Positions 34,877-47,908 are shown, counted from the stretch's first letter. The stretch: 64,000 nt of DNA from Clonostachys chloroleuca (GCA_037952775.1 JBANAY010000004.1:9300001-9364000), one strand, 5' to 3'. Translations and numbers: made by a program. The notes: generated from the letters alone by a model not told the origin.

Positions 34877-36804
34877 ATGTCCCTGCGCAGGCTCCCCTGC
34901 GTTGAATGTAGGGAGAAGCACTTGAAATGCTCCTCGGACAGCCCGAAGTGCCGTCGATGCAGTGATCGCAACCTTCCCTGCGTCAGGGCCGGTCGAAAGC
35001 AGCCCTTCCGAATGGGCACATCCACTATCGATTCCCAGTTCCCCGAAACACAAACTTGGGTCAAGGCCAATGCCCGCGAATGTATTCGCATCCCTTATTC
35101 ATCAGGCCCTTGCTACGCTTCTGCTAATCCCCACCCCTAGTTCGTCTACACAATGGCTCCCGCGGTCGAGCCAAACGGATAGAAACCGAATACGACAACA
35201 TCGAAGCCACTCCAGACTCCCCAGAGCAAACTGCTCATGTGGCCAACGAGTGGTCCCCCTCTCGGTATGAAGTCGGCGGGCTAGCCTCCTCTCCACAGCC
35301 TTCTTTCGATAGGGTGACGCCTAGCGGTAGTTCGAGGCTTGCGGCATCAACCCCGGCAGCTACTTCGCCTCATATCTACTCCAGCTGGTCCGAACTACTT
35401 CACCATTCACCTAATAAAGTCCCACAACAGGAACAGTCTGGGGAAGAGGACCACAGGAGAACAGTTCAAGAAGCTTGTCTTTTAAATTATTATATAGACG
35501 AGCTTTCTCACTGGGTTAGAGACTCTTCCACCCTAAGCCCATGTCCCCTCAAGTTCCTGAAATTGACAAAATGGAAATAGTTCGACACCTGCGACCGCCA
35601 ACGCCGCTTCGAATTCTTGGTCCCCGAGCGAGCCATGAGCTACCCGCCATTGCTAAATGCCATATATGCCGTCTCCGCGCGCCACCTGTGCCGACTCCCT
35701 CGATACCGGACCAAAGACGGCATCGTCTACCGGGGACAGGTCCTCCACGGCCTCACACCAGGCACCGCAGTTGAGTACATGTTGCGATGCATGCCGGCGC
35801 TGCGAGCGTTCCACGATACGTTTGACGAAGACACCCGGATCCTCACGCTGACGACAGCTGTCATCCTCCGCCAGTTTGAAGAGATGGAACACGACAACGA
35901 GACAGATGAAGAAGAAGGAGCAGCAGGAGTACAAGTATACACAGCACCCTCTCCAAGAACAGGTCGAGTCAACTTCCTCTCCATCATCAATTCCGCCCTG
36001 CGCGGCTCCCAACCGAGGGTTTCGTTTCTCAAATCTGAGCTTCTGAATGCCTGCTACTGGATCGCCCTTCGGCAAGAAGTATACGATGCTCTGCTCAAGG
36101 GATATACGCCAGAAATGGATCAAAACCCGCAGTCTTATGGCAACGTGTCTCCGGCAGACCGCATGATCATGCACGCCAGCCACGTCGCGCGATGGATGTT
36201 TGAGGGGAAATCGCAGGAGGGGTGGTGTGAGTAGCATCGAAGACTATAACAGATGCAATGCAACCCTACTAACTATCCGCCGACAGTGAGTCTTAGAGAA
36301 CAGGAAAAAATACTCGAGGAAGAAGTAGCCACGCAGTTCAAGCCTCTCATGTGGCTTCCTCCCGACCGTGAAAAAGGAGAAGTCTTTCCCACGATATGGT
36401 TCCGCTCAGTGGCAGCAATCACGGCAATGCAACATATGATGCTTGCGAGAATGATCCTGATAGCAGAATCGCCTTTCCTAGCGTGGGTTACATCGCGCCT
36501 GATGCATTTAGAATATATCCGTGCTAACTACAACGCTACCAGACAAGCAGCCGATCCTCGACTTGCGTTCCGCGAAGCCGAAGGCCAAGTCCGGAACATA
36601 GTTCTGGACATTTGCGGCACCTCTCTTCAAGAGGACAAGACGCCGCCGGTAGTGGTCAATGCTGCCCTAGCGATACACCTGTACGGCCATTATTTCATCG
36701 ACTGGTATGAAAGAAAGGCGCTCAGGGGTGTCATCAAACGGTTCAGCGACGCATGTGCCTGGCCTGTGCCGAAGCAACTACAAGACTTCCAATTATCCTC
36801 ATAA
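34877..36804 (+). CDS. Zn2Cys6 transcription factor
   Basis: An intact fungal zinc-cluster regulator of 580 aa. Exons are 34877-35081, 35141-35514, 35581-36226 and 36287-36804. The cluster near the N-terminus has cysteines at residues 8, 11, 18, 25, 28 and 35, a canonical x2-x6-x6-x2-x6 pattern, followed by basic GRKQPFR. Splicing at 35515-35580 joins DELSHW to FDTCDRQRRFEFLVPERA, a conserved opening of the fungal-specific regulatory domain (SHWFDxCD, PERA). The last intron has a perfect ACTAAC branch site, and its removal fuses EGWL with REQEKILEEE. The C-terminal part (WFRSVAAITAMQHMMLARMI) is the usual helical domain. No frame damage. The target genes are unknown. Confidence 0.9.
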
Positions 36805-37171
36805 CGGAAATGACGATACCAAATATTGTCGCAAAGTCTTACCCCGGGCCCGTGCCCGTGACGTGGTGAACCATTACCTCGGATAAGGTGGTGGTTGATG
36901 AACTACCAAACTTGGGAAAGTCCGCCGCTGAATGGAGACACTCGCTCCCACACCATCCCCAGATCTCCAGGATCGGACGAAGCCAGTCACCCGACCCCGC
37001 ACAAGTAAGTGCACATTCCAGGAGGCACAGGAAGATGAGGACGCAGATGGGATCCCACTCTGGGAGGTTGTGGAGTTAAATCAGGCTATAATGCCTCGGA
37101 CCTAGCCCATCCTTTGTGTAAGACCAGCAACCCTGGCACCAAGATTGCACTATTCTGTCTTCGCATCACCT

Positions 37172-37296
37172 CGCAATACACATACTACACCCAACACAAT
37201 ACATATGCCACACCCGGCACAATACATACACCACGCTCAGCACAATATATCACAATACATATACCACACTCAGCACGATACAAATATTACACCCAG
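37172..37296. repeat. 23-bp minisatellite, five copies and one partial
   Basis: Units start at 37172, 37195, 37218, 37251 and 37274, with a 10-bp partial copy at 37241-37250. The consensus is close to CACAATACATATACCACACY plus CAG. Copies differ by a few substitutions. The short open frame through it (repeated Y-T-Q/H-S peptides) is a by-product. Confidence 0.85.
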
Positions 37297-40200
37297 CAGT
37301 TCAAGGTGTTGGGCGTGTGCCCGGAGATCATGCTGATTGCCCCGTCGATCGGGGAAGACTTGTCATAATATCGGCAACCAACGCGAATGTTTGTTCCATC
37401 GGAATGAAACGTTCGAACTTGATTGCCAAGCTGGAGTACTGAGGTAGTCATTAGCCGAGCTCGCAGATGAGGGCTTCTCTTCCATTCCGGCCAATTAAAT
37501 CAAGCTTCATTATTCACATCCCCTACTCCGCGACAAAGTCATTATTAGCCGTGCGCTCCACATCGCCGGGCCGGCCTCTGGAGCCTCAAATCATCTCATC
37601 CGAACACCGGTCTCCGGCACCGGACGCTGCGACGGCTCAGGGTCCAGGGATAGGTTGTAACGTCACAGGCCCGCAAATCGGCGGGCGAGGTTCGATTCAT
37701 TGACAACACAATTGCCACGGGTACTTTTCATGGACACAAGTCCATGTCCACGACGGGCGAAGTAAGTCGACGAGAGAGCGCAACAGGGCGTGCAACATGG
37801 CGCGCAACAGGGTCCACCGTCAATACGATGGTTACAGAGAACCACGCGCAAGTTCGGGGTTAAGGACGCGGGTAAGGATCCCTTTGATCACGGGGTGTAT
37901 GTTGAGTTTTCCCCAGCGAGCTGCGCGGCAGCAAAAGTGCGGTGACGGCTTGTAACGTTCCTATAAACGCCACAGCAATGAGGCGCCGTCTCTGTCGTGA
38001 ACAGATTGAAGGAGGGGCATTGGGGGCGGGATTTGCTGACCAGTCGTGTAGGTGGTCGGCTTATACGAGGATGAAAAGGGTGAGTAACATAAGGCAGAGA
38101 GAGGCAAGGCGCAACGGCACGCGATAAATCAGAATGCACATGACGTCTTCCCACTCGGATTGAGATATCTGATTGGGCGGCTGGAGAAACTGCGGCATTG
38201 CTGAGCACTCCTGCATTTGGGCGGCTGCTGACAGGTCTGACAAAACCAACTGCGACGGGCATTTAGTGTTCCTTGAGGCCAGATTGGCGAATCCGGCCAA
38301 AAGTATGTCCGGGATGCGCTCAAACTCCGGCCCCTGGAACTTACGCAGTTGTTTCGTCTCAGCTGGACCAGCCTTCTGCTCAAAACTCCGTCCCCTACCT
38401 TATCCACCCACCCTTGCAGATTGGTGGTGGTGGCACACAGAGGCAGACCGGCAAAATCGAGAAGACCCCTGGAAAGCGTTGGAGAGCCTGGAGAGGATGA
38501 CTAGAACAGGGGCGCCGCGTGCGGGGAGACGTTATGATGTTATTTTACTAGTTCGCAACAACATTGAAACCACTTGAATGCATTCGAATCCCTCCAAACA
38601 CCTGTCCCTTCACCGCGAGATTAGTTTCTATGCGCGGCATTCCCCTTGCCCCTTGGAATTTCTTGGACACTCGCTTGAGGGGGATATCAGCAGACAAAGT
38701 CCTATTCTGGTCAGCCGGCCTTCGGTCTTCGAGGACCCCACCGCCAGCGGCCGGTTGTTAGTTCTAGAAGCTGACGCCGTCTCAAGCAGCCGTATGACGG
38801 ATGTGTGGCGGTGTTATTCTTGGAAGCAGGCAATACGTATTACCCCCAGAGCACATGCAGTGGAGGCTGGTGCTGGTATTGGTCAGAGAAGAAGGGGGAG
38901 GGCGTGGGGCGTGTAAGGCGTTGGAATTGGAGGGTGTTCATGGGGCTGACGGACAATTAATTACATATTGACCGCCTGAAAGTGGTGTGTGCTCGTTCGT
39001 ACATCCAAAGTTCAAGATGCCACAAACGTGTGTGTGGTAGCGAGATCTCTATCAAGGTGTGGCACATTTCTGGATCGATGCACCCACACGCGCTGTATGT
39101 GGACTACCCTAAAGCCGAAAGGATTGCCCATAGCATCCATGAGCTGGTACAATAGGCAACAAATAGAGATTCGAGAATGAAAACATGCACCAGGATCACT
39201 ATGTTTTAAATTTCAAAAGGCACATCGCCAAGACCCAAGGTAAGGCTGCATCAGGCATTCTTTCAGCTGTCATCATGCCTTTCCCCTAGTCAATGACAAT
39301 CAATTTGAGAGGGTCCCGAGGTATTATGTGAGTCCAAAGTCCTTTCGAATGCATGTACGTAGTGCCTCCAGAAGCGCGTAATGCCCAATTGGACCAGAGC
39401 GGGCGCCGCCTAACGAGAACGTAATATGCAACTGCTCGTATGATTTTCACAGGTAAGGGAATTGATGATGGAGGGGCTCAAGGGGTGACCATCGGAAGAG
39501 ATGTCATTGACGGACCGGAGATGCGGAATACGGTGATTGGGTCGTTTGATGATCGAATTGAATTGGGGGCTATCTGCCTCGACGGTGGGTCCAGCCCGCC
39601 TACAGTCCACCTGGAGGCAGAAGGGGGGGGGGGTCTTTCAACGCCTTAGCCTTTGCGCCAGACGCTGAGCCAGTACTGTACCAGTAGGCTCCCGCCCACG
39701 GCTGATTCCAAGGTTGGCTTGACGTGGGCAGCACGAGGGAAAACAACCCACTGCAGGGGAAAGAGGAGGAGGGCATGGTAAGCCTGGCGCGCGATGGCTT
39801 CATTCTGAGGCAGCCTTCCCCCAGAATTACCGTATTGAGAGAGAGATAACTCGTAGCGGAATCACCGACACGTGCAGAGTGCCCACTCTCGATTTGCATG
39901 ATGCTACGCTAGGATTGGCCCTGGTCACCCTCGAGATCCCTGCCACTCTGGCGAGATGTGTGATGGCACCCAGCGGGCTCCACATACAATTATCTCCTTT
40001 TTGGGCAACTTGGCTCGTTAGTGGAGAATCGTCAACAGCCCCAGATGGTGCATATTCTCGTTACACTGCCGCCCATCACCCTCTGGCCTCAAGTGTCACT
40101 GTCCCTGCCCCCAGCTTGGCCTGGCGGGCTAAGTCGTTCTTGTCGGTGTTCACTGTCCGCTTTTTCCAGGCAGGACCTTCCCAATTGGCCAATCACGAGC

Positions 40201-40429
40201 TCTGGAGCCGTCGGCGAAGACTACGCGAGTGGAGCGTCCCTCAGACGCAGCCTTAAATCAGGTACTTGGATCCCTGTCTGCCGTTGGTTGACTCCCGATA
40301 TCATCAGTCCCAGGAACTATTCTCCAATTGTACACCTGCATGGCGCTTTTGCATGCAAGAGGCAAAACCATACGGTGGCAGGCCTGTCGTGTCCTGCGAG
40401 CCAACAGCACACTCGCAGATCGATCGCCA

Positions 40430-40437
40430 TATAAATA
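40430..40437 (+). promoter_or_regulatory. TATA-like element TATAAATA
   Basis: About 190 bp before the ATG of the third Zn2Cys6 gene, followed by a CT-rich leader. Confidence 0.4.
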
Positions 40438-40625
40438 GAATTGGCTTCCTTCTCCCTTTTCGACCTCTCGACCCTTCACACTCACCACCATCACGAACAT
40501 CCCGAAAACATTTAATTTCTTCCGACATTTCAATCATCAGAAATCGACTATAACATTCTATCAAAGACCGTTCGCTTATTCCTGCATTTGTTCCTCGATA
40601 TCCCGCTCAGTCACACTGGGTCACC

Positions 40626-42395
40626 ATGCCTGGCATTCCGAAATCCCATGGCTGCCGAAGCTGCAAGGCGCGCAAGATCAAGGCAAGTATCTCTCTCGTC
40701 TCAATTTCTAAACGCTGGCCGCCTCTCTAACCTTCCGGTACAGTGCGATCAGAAATGGCCCGTCTGCTCCCATTGTAAGCGCCGAGATATCGAGTGCTCT
40801 GGTCCTACTTCCCTAGTTAAATTCGTCCACGGCGGTTCCAGAGCAGATCACAGAGGCTCAGAACCCGAGCCTCTCTGGCAACACCACCAACCTTCATCCA
40901 GCCCAGAGGCGGCGCCTACTACTTCCGCAGCGCCCACAAACCACCGCTTCATCATCACAGACGGCACTCGTCCCGTGCTGGCTGAGGACCATGCCTACTA
41001 CTCGGCCATCGGCGTCATCGAGACCTCGTCGCCCTATCCGCGAGGCGGGGGCAGGCCAACTACTATGGGCGACCGCACCGCCTCCCGCCTGCTGAATCTG
41101 GTCCAGCACGACGAGGATTTAGATTCTATCTTCAACATGAAGTACCTCAAGTTCCTGCCCCAGCGTATCCCCAACAGCGGCTGCCTCCGGGACGCCGCCT
41201 CCCTCTTCTGCTCTACGTTGACCGACTACCGGCGGAAGGTGTCACCCTCGGATTCGCAGACTATGGACAAGTACGGAAAGGCACTTCGGAGCTTGAGGAG
41301 GGCGCTGCGAGGAGACCAGGCCGGGACCATCGAGACTCTTGCTTCCATCACACTGGTGAACAGAGCAGAGGGCTACATCCTCGGGGACTGGCCGTGGAAG
41401 CCGTTCAACCACGTCCACGCGGAGGCGGTTCTCTGCCTGTCACATCAGCTGGGGCCCCCAAGGCCCGGGGACGAGCTTTACGCTGGGCTACTGTTCGAGA
41501 ACTTCAGAAATCTGGTGAGTTTGCCATTCTACGGTTGGGATAGGCAGAAAACCCCGAGGAATTCCGCAAACTCTGCCTAATCTAGAAGAGATGCTCTTTT
41601 GCTAACCAGTAATTTCTATAACTAGGGAGTCCATTTTATGAAGAAGGGCACGGTCAATTTCTTCGGGGAGGGGGCCTGGGGCCAAGTACTACCGGAAACG
41701 GCCCTGAGCTACCTACCCATGCGGATCAGACCCCACGCCGGGCCTATCCTTACTTTGACGACCCAGCATTATACCAATGTACCTATAGTGCTGGCCAGGC
41801 TCAACTCTATCCATAGTAACCCACACTCGGCGGTCTCACGGAGCACGGCTCTCAAGCTCATGGACCAGCTCTCGGGGGAGGAGGCACAGCTTCACGACGA
41901 GTGGACGGCCCTGGCGCAGAGGGCGTGCGAGGTGGGCGAGCTGGTCGAGGTGACGGACGCGTACAGTTTCGTCCAGAGCAGCTACCGGTTCCAGCCGGGG
42001 TTCCTGGGCGAGTTCCTGCTCATGTCGCTGACGGCACGGGTGGTGGTAGCACGGATGCAGTACGACCTGAGCGTGCTCTACGACGACCCGGAGGACGTGG
42101 AGTTCCTGTGGGACCAGTACCGGAAGATTTGCATCCTGATGTGGAAGTTCGTCCCCGCCATGCTGGACATGGAGGCGCTGGTGTCGTTCAAGTCGATGAT
42201 GCCCTTGGCGGTGTCGTTCGAGGGGGCGACCCGATGGAGCAGGAGCGGTTGCTGGACATGGTGCAGTGCCACGAGGAGGCGCGGCGCAGCTGTCGGCCGA
42301 CGGGCAGAGAGGAATGGAGGGCGCTTCTGCATCTCCAGGGCCAGATGTTGACGGGGAGGATCCCTATGGAGGACGGGCAGGATATGAGTCGGTAG
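40626..42395 (+). pseudogene. Zn2Cys6 transcription factor with a late frameshift
   Basis: A fungal zinc-cluster regulator. Exons are 40626-40682, 40744-41514 and 41626 onward. The cluster cysteines at residues 10, 13, 20, 27, 30 and 37 are canonical only if a 61-nt intron with a GC donor (GCAAGT) is removed between Lys19 and Cys20. The middle region (LFENFRNLGVHFMKKG across intron 2, RLNSIHSNPHSA, YQFQ-like YRFQPGFL) fits fungal regulators with a C-terminal helical domain. In the first frame, coding continues to a stop at 42351 (517 aa), but after the G5 run at 42222-42226 the protein turns to Arg/Ser/Cys-rich nonsense. The +1 frame from there (GDPMEQERLLDMVQCHEEA to DMSR, stop 42395) looks natural. 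One missing G would explain it: mutation or homopolymer sequencing error. Confidence 0.75.
40683..40743 (+). other. GC-AG intron inside the zinc cluster
   Basis: The donor is GCAAGT after AAG, the usual context for the rare GC class. The branch-like CTCTAACC and the acceptor GGTACAG are normal. Removing it in phase joins KARKIK to CDQKWPVC. Confidence 0.85.
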
Positions 42396-45300
42396 TGCAA
42401 AGAGTACATTACCTACTACAAGGTACGGTACTGAATATGTGGTTAAGATGTATATACTACAGGGATATAGCATGGCACAGGGGCATTGGATCTGGAATCT
42501 GGACTCCTGATGCGTTTGATCTTCGCTTCACATAGACCTCCTTCGTCAATACGATTATAATACCCTACCGCTCGAGTGCTCAGCAGTGTGATGATACTGA
42601 TGATACTGGTGATGACGATGCGCAACGTTACGGTGGACTATCGTCAGTGGCCAGCAGGGTCCCTTACCGCCAACATGCAGGGCCCCTGGTCCTTCTCTTG
42701 TGCCGTTGGCAGGGCTCGCTCAATGCAACGCAGTTGCGTGGCACTACTAACTTCTAAGGCGCTGACTTGGGCCTCAGCTGGCCGACAGGGGTATCGGATA
42801 TGGAGCTGCTCAAGGCCATCTTGTCCAAACAGGGCCGTCCTTGGGCGACCTGCAGCCAACATCCCCTCTGGAGCTCCAGTGCCATAGTACCGGTTGTCAC
42901 CCTCCTGAGATTCCAGGTCATTCCCAGATGCATTCTGTTGTTGGTCTGCCCCCGTCGCTGATTGATATTTGCGAGCAAAAAACCTCGCCTGCCATGATTT
43001 TAATCCTTCCGATGCATCGCTGGGGTGCGGCATGTGGCGGCACTTGGGAGGCGGCCGCACATCATCGACAGCTCCACCAACAGCTACCTTGGCTAAGGTG
43101 GTTGTACTTACATGAGCGCTGTACAGGTGGCTCCCCTTGAATTAAAAAGCCGTTGCATCGGACCAGGGCGCGGATTGGCTGCTCGTGCAATTATTAACCT
43201 TCATATCGCACCATCTTTCCAGTAGTGCGCGTAACGCCTACTTTCGGCTGCTAAACTTTTTAGTTAGGGGCCCCCGCCTAGATCTAGACCGCTACCGGCC
43301 AAATTTTGAGCTGCCAACGGCACATCACCCCTCCGCTCTAGCTGCTTTGGGTGAATTGGGTCGCTGAACCCACCCACTAGTTGGCGCTGCATGTTGCTAG
43401 AATCACCCGGGCATATTCGAGATTCTATGATCATCGCGGATTCATCCCAAACGCCAACTCCCAGACCAAGTTCGAACAAGGCAAACTAGCGATACCAAGC
43501 ACTGCCTGCTTGTCCTTATGATCTGCAATTCAATACTCTGCGTTTCAATACTCTGCCGCTCAGAACTACAGCCCGCAAGCAATCAGTCGAAATGCTCCTC
43601 CCCTCCCCCACCCTTGCGTCCAATCTTGTGGGCACCCACGTTTCCCCCCCTTTCGCTAGCAAGGTGTACAAGGTAGCCCGGCCTGCGCTGCGGCAGCGTC
43701 TCCGGGACCAGGTCTTTGATAGGTCCTGTTGGCGCGGGCGGCGCAGGGGCTGCTGTTGAGTCGGCCGTAAAGGCTTGAACCGCCGCGGCCTCCTTCCACC
43801 CAGCCTTCTCGAACCAAACCAGGATCCCAATTCCCGCGCTACCGTATCCCTTCCTCATCGAGGACGTGCGTGGGGGGGGGGGCACGTTTTTGATCCGGGA
43901 TCGTGGTGGCTGCTTTAGGACGGAGTGTTCTTGTTCTGTTGGTCAGGGGGTGGAGTGTACCGTGTGCCTGGTCCACGGCTGACCGAAGGTGAGCGGTTTT
44001 ATTTTTGTTTCTCTAAATTTGGTCAATGGTATATATTGCTGGATCTCGAGGTTATTTTCTTCCCCTGTGCCGTGGTCTTGCTGTCCGGGTGGTGTTGGAA
44101 AAGGCTCACATGACAAAGGAATCCTGCTTGACAGTGCTTTTGACTTGTTGGTTGTGATTGCAAACGCCAAAATAAGCCCCAAACCAACAAAATTGAAGTC
44201 TGCTAAAATTAAACTCCACGGCTTTCAAAGGTCCAAACCGCGCTGCACATCCCTCGAAAGCGGCAAGGTTTACATGATGCACCTTGCCGGCACAAGTCGG
44301 TGAGCTGCCCCCTGATATATTAGCCTCGGCGGCATCTGGGGACGCAGACCACCTCGAGAAAGGAAATATTCCTAAGATGAGATGCATCGGTATTGTACGG
44401 GCATGGATGAGCAAGCATGTCAGTACCGGTCATGGCGGCATTGGATTTGCTGCAGCCATGGTTCCGTTTCAGATGGGGGGGGGGCCGATTCTCCTGGGTA
44501 GCCTCGTGCATGCATGACCGGATGGTCTTCTGGGTGCCACCCTCCCAGGATGCCACGCTGCTGAGCCGCGTGCCTGCATCTAAGTGTGTACCAATCTGGC
44601 AATATTCTGGCTTTGGATGGTGGGTGGCGAGTGTGGGTGGTTATTCTATTTTGAAACCACCTATCCTGCGCTGACCAACAGCGCGGGCTGGATCTTTAGA
44701 TTGGCAGACACCTGCTCCGCATGCATCCCGCAGCCCAGCCGTTGTTGGTTTTTCAAGGTCACTTGGCGTTCTTCTCCCTACTCGCCCGCTGGAGGAATGG
44801 TAGGAGGCACAGTGATACGTTATCCGATGGACTCGGGTATTCATTTTCGATAGGAACTGGAATCTGGTTCAAGTTAATATACATGGAGTGCGAGCGCAGA
44901 ATAGCAAGCTTGGGTATAATCTGGTTCAAATCTTTGGTGGAGATTCTGTATGAGAAGAATAGAAGAAACCAGCCTCCCCAATCTGGAAACCTAGGGGAGC
45001 CTGTATTTCGACAGCCGGGTTCTGTTGTGGCCCATGAAGGCGGGATGTACGAGTGATGTGGTAATTAAGTCGTGTCTGATACACAGTGCAGGAGTCAAAA
45101 GGGGCTTGAGTGACCGATCTTCGCCCCCCTCTTTGCTGGAGATTGCGCCGAAGATAATCCTCCCTGTCTTGGACCTCATTCTTCAAAAGTACCGTACCTG
45201 CCATTTAGAAGTTATCTCGTGGCCCGATAATTGGCCGGGCTAAAGATAGGTACGTACTCAGGCAACTTTTTGTCAACAGTCGTGGCAGCTGCGACTGGGG

Positions 45301-46324
45301 GGAAAGTGCCTAGCTGCTATGCCATCAACACCACAACTCCAAGGTCAAGAATGCATCGATGCACAATGAGGCTGATTCAGCCACTGCATTGTTCTTGTCG
45401 TTATCAGTGGCCTCGATGAGTGTAGTGGGGTGAACAAACAGCACTGTTCAAAGACTCCAAGCTTTAGTCCGACATGACGGTGGATGATGGGTCGGGTATG
45501 TACACTTATCCCTAGGTTGATTGTCTTAGGATATCTGGACGCTTACAAACCTAAAACATAATGATAGACATTTTTCCATCGATCGAATTGGATCTCTACC
45601 GCTTGACGAACGTTGCAGCGTTTCGGAGCCGATACGGAGCCGACAGGATGGTATCGTCCATGTTCATGGCTTGCCATCACTATACGAAACTGCTACGGAA
45701 CAGGTGTGGTCGAAGAGGCTAGAAATAGCTGGCAAACCATCAAGAAAGTGCTCGATTGGTCAGCATCCAATAATCGACCAAACAGCATCACAAGTGACCG
45801 GACAAGACAACTCCTGCGGCCGCCAAGATAGCTAGCCCGTCGAAAAAGCCCGCCGTAACTCGACAAACTCGAGGAAAAGCAATCGGCGAAAACCCGCTCG
45901 CCAAAACGGAAGAGATTATACCGCGGTATTTCTCTTTGCACCGTCCTACTTTCGATTTAGTTGGTGCGTACAATTTCGACTCGCTGGTGGTGGACCCTCT
46001 CGCGCGCCGGCCGCCGAGCGCCGAAGCCATATCCAAGCATCCGAGTCGGACATGAGCAAGGTCTCCACCTAGCCTCATGCAAGCGGAGCAAGAGTTGATA
46101 CGGCTGGACTCACACTCCACGGCATTGCCATTGAAGAGTCGATCCGACGGGCTTTGATGGCTCACCAGCACCACGGACGAACTTCAACCCGCACGACGTT
46201 TTCGAAGAATACGCCGATGCCTTGTCACTATATAAAGTCAACTGTTGGAGGCATGTTGATCGCATTTGATCCAGGAACACAAGGCTCGACGCTCGGAAAG
46301 ATTACTTAGATCAACGACCCCAAC
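42396..46324. other. 3.9 kb spacer without a supported gene
   Basis: Several short frames overlap on both strands (for example 43516-43885 and 45788-46174, minus), but none has motifs or splice partners. G-runs occur near 43870 and 44476. The repeated CGGAGCCGA at 45624-45632 and 45635-45643 is a possible regulator half-site pair, 680 bp before the cupin gene. Confidence 0.45.
46229..46236 (+). promoter_or_regulatory. TATA box TATATAAA of the cupin gene
   Basis: It lies about 90 bp before the ATG at 46325, a short and convincing core-promoter distance. Confidence 0.5.
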
Positions 46325-46983
46325 ATGGCTGACCAAAATCAAACAACCCCAGAAAAGACACTCCCGGTGGTCCACCGTTACATCACCACCCACGACGAGT
46401 CTGGAAATGCAACATTCAATACCGGAGTCGGAGAGGAGATTGAATTTGAGCGCTCGCCTCTCGGTGCAGACATGTTCCTGTCCTACAGCGGCAATGCTCT
46501 CCCAGCACCCCTTGCTCATGACGCCGACCTTGACACGTACAAGGGCCACCTTGTCAAGAAGCCGGAGTCTTTTATGATACCAAAGGGGTTCGTCTCGCGC
46601 TACATCGACTATCATCCCGGGGCCGCGCCTCTGTGGCACCGCACCATCACTCTCGACTTCGGCGTTGTGATTGAGGGTGAGATCCAGCTCGAGCTGGAAA
46701 GCGGAGAGAAGAGGATCTGTTAGTCTTCCCATTTTTCCAGTCTTTTTGCATCATCGTTTGTCAAATGCTGGCGGTTGGATCGTCTGTATGCCCATCACTA
46801 ACTTGAACCGGAAACATAGTGAAAAAGGGCGACGTTGCGGTTCAGCGTGCCACCAACCACGCCTGGAGCAACCCAAGCAAGACTGAGTTTGCACGAGTGT
46901 TTTATGTCGCGCTTGATGCTACAGCTCCAGTCGTCAATGGGGAGGAGCTGGCTGAGTCGTTGGGCGTCGTATCTCACAAATAG
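46325..46983 (+). CDS. Cupin-domain protein
   Basis: A small cytosolic beta-barrel protein of 185 aa. Exons are 46325-46718 and 46820-46983; the 101-nt intron has donor GTTAGT and acceptor ACATAG. The cupin core covers about residues 95-165. Motif 1 is reduced (WHRTITLDFGVVIEGEIQLE lacks the second His of HxH), while motif 2 is clear (KKGDVAVQRATNHAWSNPS, with H-x3-N). The incomplete metal site leaves doubt about enzyme activity. Proteins of this type are often found beside transporters and oxidoreductases in fungal catabolic or secondary-metabolite loci, and here an MFS exporter follows 0.9 kb downstream on the same strand. No substrate can be named. Confidence 0.88.
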
Positions 46984-47908
46984 GCAGGTAGGTACCTAAT
47001 CCTCGGTCTGGGACCAAATCAGGGTAGATAGATCGAAAATGAAGCATTCATATATGAAATGATCCAGTATCCATCAATTTATTATAATTTTGAGTCAATA
47101 CTCCCTTGTAGCTTGGTTTTTTTTTATCCTCCCTTGGCCGTGCCATCGATGATGAAGTTATTTGGACAGTTGTTGGACTTGCAACTGTTTACCTATTATA
47201 TCAACTAAAGACAATACCTACACTGCATCAATGGAAATGCATCAAGCGGACTACATCACAAAGCGACATCTGGTGTACCTAGGGATAGAGTGATCAAGAA
47301 AGGAGCTACGGGATGGCCCTTGGAAAATAGTTTGGAGCAGGTAGGAGCAGCCATCGTATATGATGCAAAAAGAAATCAAAAGGAAGGGTCCTGTTCAGTT
47401 AAATGACACATTGTAGAGGACTTGTGCCTGCATTCACGCCACATTCGAGCATCTGAAGAAGGTGGGAAGGGGCTCAGTTGGCGTGCCTCGTCCATGTGAG
47501 CAACTCGGGCTTCGGCCGCCGGGGCGCGAGTTTCTTGTCTTCTTCCACCACACTCTCGAGTAATCAACAATTCCCCCCACCACCAACTCTTGGATTTATC
47601 AGCTACAATCAATCTCTTCTTCCGACCGCCCCATCTTTTCGGACCAACGTTCCACCATGTTTCTGAGTTTGTTATTGCCAGTCGGCAAATATGTCCGGCG
47701 CCAACATACACCACCCCCTGCATCCGCTCAGCAAGGACCAACAAATGAAGAGGATCAGCCACAAGCCGGCAATGTTAAAGAGGCGTCTGTTGAGTGAGAG
47801 AATCCCACCCAACAAGCTCTTCTGTCATTGGTTCTAACAAAGCCATTGATTGCCAGTTATTTCAACCTTCCCCGAAGAAACGCGTGTGAGCATCAAAGAT
47901 CATCGACT
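46984..47908. other. Spacer and MFS promoter
   Basis: 925 bp between the cupin and the MFS gene. The right half is pyrimidine-rich (about 47535-47640). An upstream in-frame ATG at 47828 could lengthen the transporter by 27 residues. Confidence 0.45.

Larger units (their letters stand above)
36805..40625. other. 3.8 kb spacer with a minisatellite
   Basis: No supported gene between the second and third regulator. It contains the 23-bp minisatellite at 37172-37296, a G-run near 39627, and an inverted hexamer ATGGAC-4-GTCCAT near 37729-37744. The many short frames lack family motifs. Confidence 0.5.

Noticed and set aside
35578..35580. In-frame TAG in the second Zn2Cys6 gene
   Set aside because: It is the acceptor TAG of the 66-nt intron 35515-35580; splicing restores SHWFDTCD.
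37114..37368. 84-codon plus-strand frame
   Set aside because: Produced by the 23-bp minisatellite reading through in one frame; repetitive peptide only.
43516..43885. Two overlapping minus-strand frames of about 100 codons
   Set aside because: One begins with plausible-looking sequence (GYGSAGIGILVWFEKAGW), but there is no splice partner, no motif and G-runs at the edge; too weak to call.
45788..46174. 128-codon minus-strand frame with several cysteines
   Set aside because: The cysteine spacing does not match a Zn2Cys6 cluster, and the frame has no start or intron support.
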